NCBI GenBank assembly: GCA_041678625.1
Contig: JBAYNS010000076.1
Coordinates: 1-6,076, forward strand
DNA from: JBAYNS01 sp041678625
GTDB taxonomy: Bacteria; Patescibacteriota; Gracilibacteria; Peribacterales; Peribacteraceae
DNA: 6,076 bases
Direction: 5' to 3'
Shown here in pieces: positions 1-5,028 of this stretch. A program made the translations under genes and the position numbers. Every line of letters starts with the position of its first letter. Position 1 is the stretch's first letter. The notes under the pieces are model-generated. The model ran no database searches. It was not told the origin of the DNA and saw nothing but the letters and a program-made list of their open reading frames with translations.

Positions 1-424
1 CATTGAGCTCCTCCTTGTTATCGGGATCATCGCCATCCTGGCATCCATTGTCATTGTGGCCATCAACCCCACCAAGCAGCTTGGTGACGCCCGCAATGCA
101 CAGCGCCGCAGCGATGTGAACACCATTCTCAACGCGGCATATCAGTATGCAATTGATAATAGCGGCACATTGCCTGGGAATATTCCCACAGGCACTGCTA
201 AGGAAATCTGTATCACCAGTGTGACCGGTGTTACATGCACCAATGCATCCAAAGTGGATCTTGCCACCGATTTGGTTGGCACCTACCTTGTCGGCATTCC
301 ACAGGATCCGCAGTCTGCATCCGGTGCTTCCACCGAGTACACCATTGTGCAAGATGACAATGGTCGTGTGACTGTTGCAGCACCTGCTGCTGAGCAGGAG
401 GCAACAATCAGCGTCACACGCTGA
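1..424 (+). CDS. Type IV prepilin / pseudopilin, 5'-truncated by the window edge
   Basis: The reading frame is open from the first bases, so the true start lies upstream; 140 residues are visible. The fragment opens with IELLLVIGIIAILASIVIV, the hydrophobic N-terminal helix of a class III (prepilin peptidase-cleaved) signal. By family convention the Glu (bases 5-7) is mature residue 5, so the G/FTL cleavage site lies just outside the window. The amphipathic continuation INPTKQLGDARNAQRRSDVN is followed by a small globular domain with two cysteines (visible residues about 70 and 79) that could form a disulfide, and by a G-pseudopilin-like IPQDPQ motif. Pilins of this type are extracted from the membrane and assembled into type IV pili or type II secretion pseudopili; the sequence does not decide between these. 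An internal GTG at 56 falls inside the membrane helix and is not a credible start. The gene ends with TGA, 20 bp before a strong terminator, so it is the last gene of its unit. Confidence 0.9.
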   Translation, partial: IELLLVIGIIAILASIVIVAINPTKQLGDARNAQRRSDVNTILNAAYQYAIDNSGTLPGNIPTGTAKEICITSVTGVTCTNASKVDLATDLVGTYLVGIPQDPQSASGASTEYTIVQDDNGRVTVAAPAAEQEATISVTR

Positions 425-444
425 GAAAGCCCGTTTTAGCTGCA

Positions 445-474
445 AAATAAGCCCCGCATATGCGGGGCTTATTT
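445..474 (+). terminator. Rho-independent terminator after the prepilin gene
   Basis: A perfect inverted repeat has 13-bp arms (445-457 and 462-474) around an ATAT loop. Its core is GCCCCG/CGGGGC. The outer part is AAATAA/TTATTT, so the descending arm supplies the U-rich tail and, read from the other strand, an equivalent tail. It lies 20 bp after the prepilin stop and before the kinase promoter, separating the two units. Confidence 0.88.
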
Positions 475-475
475 G

Positions 476-504
476 TAGACTAAATCCAAATAATTTGTTA
501 TAAT
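476..504 (+). promoter_or_regulatory. Sigma70-type promoter of the histidine kinase gene
   Basis: A perfect TATAAT -10 box (499-504) lies 17 bp downstream of TAGACT (476-481), which matches the -35 consensus TTGACA at four of six positions. Transcription would start near 511, only about 12 nt before the ATG at 523. The promoter abuts the upstream terminator. Confidence 0.65.
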
Positions 505-507
505 TAT

Positions 508-513
508 AGGAAG
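508..513 (+). promoter_or_regulatory. Ribosome binding site of the histidine kinase gene
   Basis: AGGAAG lies 9 nt before the ATG at 523 and supports that start. It overlaps the predicted transcription start (about 510-512), so the leader may be very short and carry only part of the site. Confidence 0.5.
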
Positions 514-522
514 CTTTTCTCA

Positions 523-2757
523 ATGCCAAAACAAAACTCCAGAACCGCGCTACCTCCCATACGCACGTCCATCCTTACGCGCGCGGTACGACAGTATGTG
601 CTCTTTGCACTCTGTATTGTGCTGACACTCTCTTTCATCGCGTTTGTCGTTGCACGTAATGCGTTGGAGAAACGCACTCTTGCGCAACTGTCTGCTGTTG
701 TGGCGGCAAAGGAGGATATGCTGGAGCAATCACTCCAGCGCAATCGCGAACAATCGGTCATACTCGCCTCCAGAGAAGAAATCATTGCTGCAGCGCGACA
801 CGAATCACTCATGGCACCACAGAGGCTGCTTGATGAAATGCGGCAGGAACATATGCCTATTTTGGGTGTCACGGTGTTTGATGCACAGGGAGCCGTTCTT
901 TCCTGGGCGGGAACTCCCGTAAATGATCCAGTTCTTACGGATACAACTACAGTACTGCGACCAAATATTGGTATCACCGGATGGGAAGCCTACGATGTCT
1001 TTTCACCAATCCGCTCCCATGGAGTGCGTATTGGTATCCTTGGTATGCGTTACGATGCTGTTCCGATCCTAGAAAGTATTTTAACAGTTTCTTCCTTAGG
1101 AAAGAGCGGAGAGATTCTGTTGGGAATGGAGGACAAAGAAGAAGAGCTTGTCCTTCTGCATCACCGTTATCAGATGCAGGAACACCGTCCTCTATGGCTC
1201 GGGAACATTGACGAACAGCAAGCATACGGGTTGCCGCTGGCACAGGCGGTTAAAGGCCAAGAGGGCCTACGCAAAGCAGAGGATTACACCGGTACGGATG
1301 TCTATGCGGCGTACCGCACATTGCCGAGTCTTGGTTGGGGGCTTGTGGCAAAAGTCGCTGTGAGCGAGGCATTGCAGGATACCGTACGGCTTGCATGGAT
1401 TCTTGGTGCTGTAGGAATAGTTCTGGCTTTAGGCGCAGGCCTTATTGCCTATCTGCTTGCCGGGCGGTTCACAAGCCCCATTCGTCGCCTGAGCACCATA
1501 ATGGCTCGCCTGGGACCGGATCATTGGAGTTTCCGCCGAACAGTACACACCGGAGACGAGGTGGAAATTCTCGATTGTGTCGCTTATGACATGGCGCAGC
1601 GGCTTAAGGTGATGTACGGAAATCTAGAGGAAGAAGTAACAGCGCGCACCAAAGAGTTGCGAGAACAATATGCAAAAGATCGTGCAATCCTGGAAAGCAT
1701 TCAGCATGGAGTGATTATGGTGGATCGCGCAGGAAGTATTGTGGAAATGAATACATCCGCAAGTGCAATGTTGGGACTACCGATGTCCGAGGTAGTCGGA
1801 AACAACATTGAAAAAGTGATGCCATTTTCCTGCAGGCATGAATTGCGCACAGGGAAAGGGCATCCCATCGAACGTGCATTGCGCACGGGGAAACCTTTCC
1901 GTGCCGACACAAACGCGCATATGAATATTGTGCGTCAGGATGCAACCCTTCTTCCTGTAAGCATCATTGTTACTCCGCTACTCGAAGGTCGCCGATTACT
2001 GGGTGCGGTTATCGTCTTCCAGGACATGACGGAAGAGCGCCGCGCAGATTATATTAAGTCAGAATTCATCTCCCTTGCGTCTCATCAGTTGCGCACTCCC
2101 CTTTCAACCATACGATGGTATCTGGAAATTCTTAGCGATGAGAAAAATAAAACGCTGACAACAATTCAGCGCGAATCTCTCAAGGAGATGCAGTTTGCTT
2201 CGCAGCGCATGTCCAATCTCATTGATACGCTCCTCAGCGCTTCGCGATTAGAAGGAGGAGCGATCAATCCCAAGGCGAAGCGTGTGAATATCGCTGCGCT
2301 GCTAAGGGACATTACTGAAGAGCTGCAATCCCTTTCCAAAGATGCAAAAATTTCCTGCGATATCCGCATCCCACAAAAGGCATGCATGGTCAGTATAGAT
2401 CCGGTGCTTCTGCATGTAATTATGCAAAACCTTTTCAGCAATGCAGTGAAATACTCCAGGCAAGGAGACACCGTCACCATCGGTTTCAAACAAACGGCAA
2501 GGCAGATAAAAATCACTGTTGCAGATACGGGGATTGGTATTCCGCAAGGAGAACAGAAGCGCGTATTTGAGCGCCTTTTCCGTGCACGTAATGCCGTGGC
2601 AATCGATACAGACGGCAGTGGATTGGGTCTTTATATTGCAAAGATGATTTTGGAAATCATGGGCGGTTCCATAACATTCAAAAGCAAAGAGAACGAAGGA
2701 ACAACATTTACCATTACGCTGCCGCGTACATATGTGCGGCAATCATCTGCCAAATAG
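523..2757 (+). CDS. Membrane sensor histidine kinase (Cache-like sensor, HAMP, PAS, HisKA, HATPase_c)
   Basis: This 744-residue protein is a complete hybrid-free sensor kinase. Transmembrane helices lie at about residues 25-45 and 290-314, enclosing an extracytoplasmic sensor of about 240 residues. The sensor has Cache-type features: GILGMRYDAVPI, then SSLGKSGEILLG, and LPSLGWGLVAKV just before helix 2. A HAMP segment follows (about 314-370), then a coiled coil, a PAS domain (about 385-500, ending VIVFQDMTEER), and HisKA with the H-box SHQLRTPL and phospho-acceptor His521. The ATPase domain has the N-box NLFSNAVKYS (Asn640), G1 DTGIGIP (668-674), F-box VFERLF, G2 DGSGLGL (697-703) and G3 GTTF. 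All catalytic boxes are intact, so it should autophosphorylate and pass phosphate to a response regulator. No regulator lies next to it: upstream is a terminated prepilin gene and downstream is convergent rnpB. The residue after the acceptor His is Gln rather than the usual Glu/Asp. The sensed ligand cannot be told from sequence. Confidence 0.95.
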   Translation: MPKQNSRTALPPIRTSILTRAVRQYVLFALCIVLTLSFIAFVVARNALEKRTLAQLSAVVAAKEDMLEQSLQRNREQSVILASREEIIAAARHESLMAPQRLLDEMRQEHMPILGVTVFDAQGAVLSWAGTPVNDPVLTDTTTVLRPNIGITGWEAYDVFSPIRSHGVRIGILGMRYDAVPILESILTVSSLGKSGEILLGMEDKEEELVLLHHRYQMQEHRPLWLGNIDEQQAYGLPLAQAVKGQEGLRKAEDYTGTDVYAAYRTLPSLGWGLVAKVAVSEALQDTVRLAWILGAVGIVLALGAGLIAYLLAGRFTSPIRRLSTIMARLGPDHWSFRRTVHTGDEVEILDCVAYDMAQRLKVMYGNLEEEVTARTKELREQYAKDRAILESIQHGVIMVDRAGSIVEMNTSASAMLGLPMSEVVGNNIEKVMPFSCRHELRTGKGHPIERALRTGKPFRADTNAHMNIVRQDATLLPVSIIVTPLLEGRRLLGAVIVFQDMTEERRADYIKSEFISLASHQLRTPLSTIRWYLEILSDEKNKTLTTIQRESLKEMQFASQRMSNLIDTLLSASRLEGGAINPKAKRVNIAALLRDITEELQSLSKDAKISCDIRIPQKACMVSIDPVLLHVIMQNLFSNAVKYSRQGDTVTIGFKQTARQIKITVADTGIGIPQGEQKRVFERLFRARNAVAIDTDGSGLGLYIAKMILEIMGGSITFKSKENEGTTFTITLPRTYVRQSSAK

Positions 2758-2762
2758 GCAGA
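2746..2762. repeat. Small inverted repeat overlapping the kinase stop codon
   Basis: TCTGCC (2746-2751) and GGCAGA (2757-2762) form a 6-bp stem around AAATA. The kinase TAG (2755-2757) lies in the loop and the first stem base. No T-run follows on either strand, so it is not a classical terminator. Nearly the same hairpin recurs inside rnpB at 2841-2858. Confidence 0.5.
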
Positions 2763-2783
2763 GAGCACGAAACACCTCCGTAG

Positions 2784-2809
2784 ATAAGCACGGAAGCGCT
2801 TCGGCTTAT
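2784..2809. terminator. Hairpin between the convergent kinase and rnpB genes, possible bidirectional terminator
   Basis: ATAAGC (2784-2789) pairs with GCTTAT (2804-2809), and inside this GAAGC pairs with GCTTC (2793-2802). The result is a stem of about 11 bp with small internal irregularities. It lies 27 bp after the kinase stop and 2-3 bp beyond the predicted rnpB 3' end, where both transcripts should end. Neither strand has a proper U-tract, so the terminator role is an inference from position. Confidence 0.4.
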
Positions 2810-2811
2810 AT

Positions 2812-3183
2812 CTGTCCTTCGATACGCCGGGTTCTGTCGAGTCTGCCTATTGGCAGACAGGGATGATCATCTATCTGGGATTGGAGTTGCCTCACAACCT
2901 CATCGCGGAGGGGTCAGTGGCGCTGCGGAACCACAGCGGAAATCCAGCGACCCAAATCCTCCTTGCACCACCCAGAAGTTTACCAACCCTCGCCGTGAAC
3001 GGCGGGGTCCTCGGTACTCCGAGGCGTTTCATTCCCCACTAAAGGGGCTCGTCTCTGTGGCACTGGTCCGTACCTGCCTTTACCGGATATATGACAGGCA
3101 GATGGGTGTTACCCACTGGGCGTTCCATTGGTGCCCGGACGTTCCTCCCCCGCAGACGCGGGGGCGATCACCTGAAGGAGCAG
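2812..3183 (-). ncRNA. rnpB: RNase P RNA, catalytic subunit, bacterial type A-like
   Basis: Read on the minus strand, this segment has the conserved core of bacterial RNase P RNA in the right order. Conserved region I is GAGGAACGTCCGGGC (3147-3133), followed by GCCACAGAGA (3061-3052), TTGGTAAACT and GTGCAAGG (around 2990-2955), and conserved region V, ACAGAACCCGGCGTATC (ending at 2821). Helices can be assigned by pairing. P1 is CTG(c)TCCTTC with GAAGGACAG (3183-3174 / 2820-2812). P2 is GGTGATC with GATCATC (3172-3166 / 2868-2862). P3 is a short CCCCCGC/GCGGGGG hairpin. P4 pairs the two conserved ends. A GTCTGCC/GGCAGAC hairpin (2858-2841), placed between P2 and P4 on the 3' side, fits helix P19, which E. 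coli lacks. The ends are set from P1 and give about 372 nt, close to the 377 nt of E. coli. The RNA cleaves 5' leaders from pre-tRNAs with the protein RnpA, which is not in this window. Exact ends are approximate by a few bases. Confidence 0.93.
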
Positions 3184-3189
3184 AACACT

Positions 3190-3218
3190 ATTATCTTCCG
3201 GAAGAGGGATTTGGAAAA
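3190..3218 (-). promoter_or_regulatory. Promoter of rnpB
   Basis: On the minus strand a GATAAT -10 box (3195-3190) ends 6 nt before base 3183, the rnpB 5' end predicted independently from helix P1. That agreement is the main support. The best -35 candidate at 17 bp spacing (3218-3213, TTTTCC) is weak. Confidence 0.5.
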
Positions 3219-3236
3219 GTATTTGACCTTGAATAT

Positions 3237-3258
3237 GGGGCTAGGGCTAGGGCCAGGG
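3237..3258 (+). other. Canonical G-quadruplex motif upstream of rnpB
   Basis: Four runs of three or four G (3237-3240, 3244-3246, 3250-3252, 3256-3258) are separated by three-base loops CTA, CTA and CCA. This fits the standard G3+N1-7 quadruplex pattern exactly. It starts about 54 bp upstream of the rnpB transcription start, with the G-runs on the strand opposite to the rnpB RNA-like strand. Folding is predicted from pattern only. Confidence 0.7.
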
Positions 3259-3302
3259 TGCGCAAAGAGGTTGCTCCTAAGTTTTATTCCTAGCCTTAGC
3301 CC
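3238..3302. repeat. Long inverted repeat between rnpB and tRNA-Thr
   Basis: Bases 3238-3251 (GGGCTAGGGCTAGG) pair with 3289-3302 (CCTAGCCTTAGCCC) over 14 bp, with a single G-U-type mismatch. The loop is 37 nt. A further partial copy of the right arm, CCTAGCCC, lies at 3307-3314, followed on the plus strand by a T-rich run (3317-3322). No plus-strand gene reads into it, so a terminator role has no obvious user. Confidence 0.7.
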
Positions 3303-3333
3303 AAATCCTAGCCCACTTTTTCTTCACTTAGTT

Positions 3334-3361
3334 TTGACACCTGCTAAGATTCCACCAGTAT
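3334..3361 (+). promoter_or_regulatory. Possible promoter of the tRNA-Thr gene
   Basis: A perfect TTGACA -35 box (3334-3339) is followed after 16 bp by CAGTAT (3356-3361), a poor -10 with three of six consensus bases. Transcription would begin near 3368 and leave a leader of about 96 nt that RNase P would remove. The weak -10 keeps confidence low. Confidence 0.3.
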
Positions 3362-3367
3362 CCCACG

Positions 3368-3420
3368 CTGCCTTAGCTCCCACCTACGCTCCTCACTTCA
3401 TTCGGAGCTTCGGAGGGCAG
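3368..3420 (+). other. Irregular stem-loop upstream of tRNA-Thr
   Basis: Nested arms are CTGCC/GGCAG (3368-3372 and 3416-3420), CTCC/GGAG (3377-3380 and 3412-3415) and GCTCC/GGAGC (3388-3392 and 3404-3408), with small bulges and an 11-nt loop. No T-run follows. If the proposed tRNA promoter is real, the structure sits at the 5' end of the pre-tRNA leader. Confidence 0.45.
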
Positions 3421-3463
3421 GCAGTGGTAGCATCACCTCAATTGGTCATTAGGGTTACCGTAA

Positions 3464-3538
3464 GCCGCCTTAGCTCAGTGGTAGAGCAACGCACTTGTAA
3501 TGCGTAGGTCCGGGGTTCAAATCCCCGAGGCGGCTCCA
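3464..3538 (+). tRNA. trnT: tRNA-Thr, anticodon TGT
   Basis: A full 75-nt cloverleaf can be drawn. The acceptor stem GCCGCCT (3464-3470) pairs with AGGCGGC (3528-3534). The D-arm is GCTC/GAGC, the anticodon stem ACGCA/TGCGT encloses CTTGTAA, and the T-arm is CGGGG TTCAAAT CCCCG. The discriminator base is T and CCA is encoded in the gene (3536-3538), so the tail need not be added. Anticodon TGT reads the threonine codon ACA, and other ACN codons by wobble. It is a single gene, divergent from rnpB. No U-rich terminator is evident in the 95 bp before the next gene, so co-transcription with the downstream transferase gene is possible. Confidence 0.97.
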
Positions 3539-3619
3539 CCCGTCTTCGTTCCTCGATTGAATCGGGCCTTGCCGGGATTTCGCTGTAAAAGAGGTGACCG
3601 CAGCCACAGCATTTCGGTG

Positions 3620-3625
3620 TACACT
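3620..3625 (+). promoter_or_regulatory. Possible -10 box of the sugar transferase gene (leaderless start)
   Basis: TACACT lies 8 bases before the ATG at 3634, and the bases just before the ATG (CTCTTCTTCC) hold no purine-rich ribosome site. A start of transcription at about 3632-3634 would give a leaderless mRNA. The nearest -35-like match (GTGACC, 3594-3599) has an overlong 20-bp spacer. The alternative is read-through from the tRNA gene. Confidence 0.3.
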
Positions 3626-3633
3626 CTTCTTCC

Positions 3634-5028
3634 ATGAAGAAGTCAGAAATGATATTCGGCCTCCTGCGCATTCCTATGGATGCGTTTGCTGTCCTGGCTG
3701 CACTTCTTTTGAGTTACCGCCTGCGCGAGGCGAATATAGACCTCATTCCCGGCGTACAGCTTCTGGAACCCGCTCTTACCCTGCCGCTACTAGGAGTATA
3801 TGGGAACACGTTCATTGTCCCGGGCATCCTTGTCTTTATTTTCTTGGCTGCACTCCTAAGTCTCTATGCATTGCATACCACTAGGAGCAGCTTTTCTGAA
3901 CTGGGGAACATCACAGTAGCGAGCCTGCTGTGGACGGTCGTAGTGATGGGATGGTATTTCCTCATTGTCAAAGAACTCTTCTATTCGCGCGTACTACTGG
4001 TGCATTCCACGTTCTTCATCATCTTCTTTGTCACACTCGGGCGGACAGCCGTTGTTATCCTTCAGCGCGCATTCCTGCGTTGTGGAATCGGCGTACGGTT
4101 GGTTGCCTCAATCGGACAGCATCCTATTGCACGCACTGCGCGTGACGTGTTGGCCCGCGATACGCACTACGAGTATCTGGGGCATCTTTCCGATCTTTCT
4201 TCACTCAAGCGTCTGCAAATCAAATGCCAGCCGGATCTCATTCTGCAGACCGATCCGAATCCGGGGAGTAATGAAACCCTCTCACTCATTGATTATTGTC
4301 GCAGCCACCATATTGGTTATGCTTTTCTGCCACCGGTCTTTGCCGATGTCCCGCATCTTCTGCGCGTGGAGCGACTGGGGCCCGTACCCATGCTCCAATT
4401 CCAACCAACTCCGCTCGATGGGTGGGGCCGGGTCCTCAAGCGGATGTTCGATATTGTAATGAGCGTGGTACTCATTGTGGTACTCATTCCTTTCTTTGTA
4501 CTGATTGCCGTAGCAGTCTTCATTGAATCGGGATGGCCGATATTATACGTTTCTCGTCGCGTTCGTGAGCATGGTCATACAGGTTTGCCGATGCTTAAAT
4601 TCCGTTCCATGGTGCAGGATGCAGATGCACGCAAGCCGGAACTCCTGCAGAAAAATCAGCGCAGGGATGGGCCACTTTTCAAACTGGATAACGATCCTCG
4701 TGTGACGCGTGTAGGCAAGGCTCTCCGCCGCTTTGATCTGGATGAATTGCCTCAACTCTTCAATGTTCTTATTGGGCAGATGTCACTGGTGGGACCGCGT
4801 CCACATCTACCAGAGGAAGTTGATCGGTACACGTCTTATCAGCGCCGTGTCTTTGCGGTTAAACCGGGAGTGACAGGATTCGCACAGGTTTCCGGTCGCA
4901 GCTCGCTCAAGTTTGCCGAGGAAGTACGTTTGGATCTGCGTTATGTTGAAGAGTGGTCGCTCTTGCTGGATCTTTGGGTTCTCTGGCGAACGGTATTTGT
5001 TGTTCTACAAGGCAAAAACGTGGGCTAG
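3634..5028 (+). CDS. Polyprenyl-phosphate sugar-1-phosphate transferase (initiating glycosyl phosphotransferase)
   Basis: This 464-residue integral membrane enzyme has the layout of the WbaP/EPS polyprenyl glycosylphosphotransferase family. About four transmembrane helices (near residues 8-28, 62-82, 92-113, 120-142) are followed by a degenerate Rossmann-like (CoA_binding_3-type) region at about 150-250. The C-terminal bacterial sugar transferase domain (PF02397) begins at about 265. Visible motifs are LKRMFDIV (268-275), a re-entrant hydrophobic helix with Pro286, PMLKFRSM (319-326), FDLDELPQ with the catalytic Asp370-Glu371 dyad, SLVGPRP (384-390) and KPGVTGFAQVSGR (410-422). Such enzymes move a sugar-1-phosphate from a nucleotide sugar to undecaprenyl phosphate at the inner membrane face, the first step of capsule, O-antigen, exopolysaccharide or glycoprotein glycan synthesis. 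The sugar cannot be predicted. No other glycan genes are visible. The start has no Shine-Dalgarno sequence, but the membrane helix begins right after it, so the start is likely right. The stop overlaps that of the convergent helicase gene. Confidence 0.94.
   Translation: MKKSEMIFGLLRIPMDAFAVLAALLLSYRLREANIDLIPGVQLLEPALTLPLLGVYGNTFIVPGILVFIFLAALLSLYALHTTRSSFSELGNITVASLLWTVVVMGWYFLIVKELFYSRVLLVHSTFFIIFFVTLGRTAVVILQRAFLRCGIGVRLVASIGQHPIARTARDVLARDTHYEYLGHLSDLSSLKRLQIKCQPDLILQTDPNPGSNETLSLIDYCRSHHIGYAFLPPVFADVPHLLRVERLGPVPMLQFQPTPLDGWGRVLKRMFDIVMSVVLIVVLIPFFVLIAVAVFIESGWPILYVSRRVREHGHTGLPMLKFRSMVQDADARKPELLQKNQRRDGPLFKLDNDPRVTRVGKALRRFDLDELPQLFNVLIGQMSLVGPRPHLPEEVDRYTSYQRRVFAVKPGVTGFAQVSGRSSLKFAEEVRLDLRYVEEWSLLLDLWVLWRTVFVVLQGKNVG

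Larger units (their letters stand above)
3184..3463. other. Intergenic region between divergent rnpB and tRNA-Thr
   Basis: This 280-bp stretch has no credible protein gene. In order it holds the rnpB promoter (3190-3218, minus), a G-run array that is one arm of a long inverted repeat (3237-3314), a possible tRNA promoter (3334-3361, plus), an irregular stem-loop (3368-3420), and fragments identical to parts of the tRNA (3370-3379 and 3422-3430). Reading frames that cross it continue into RNA genes and are not coding. Confidence 0.7.

Noticed and set aside
1..424. TGA read as glycine (Gracilibacteria code)
   Set aside because: No gene in the window has internal TGA codons and glycines use GGN throughout. 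TGA serves as the prepilin stop just before a terminator.
504..977. Minus-strand open frame of 157 codons over the start of the kinase
   Set aside because: It is a shadow of the kinase gene. The translation is Ser/Arg/Cys-rich and has no domain.
2850..3293. Plus-strand open frame of 147 codons
   Set aside because: It lies almost wholly antisense to the RNase P RNA, whose conserved helices explain the sequence. The translation has no recognisable domain.
3237..3314. CTAGGG-type repeats considered as a telomere or CRISPR repeat
   Set aside because: There are too few units, they are inverted rather than a regular array, there are no spacers, and the region lies inside a normal bacterial gene context.
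3091..3507. Plus-strand open frame ending in LSSVVEQRTCNA
   Set aside because: It runs through antisense rnpB, the intergenic repeats and the tRNA itself. The ending is the usual false translation of a tRNA-Thr sense strand.
3545..3600. CGAT-TGA-ATCG hairpin after tRNA-Thr as a terminator
   Set aside because: The stem is only about 4-5 bp and no T-run follows, so it cannot be supported as a terminator.
3438..3671. Minus-strand open frame of 77 codons across the tRNA gene
   Set aside because: Its product contains GFEPRTYALQVRCSTTELRR, the well-known false translation of the antisense of a tRNA-Thr gene. It is not a protein.
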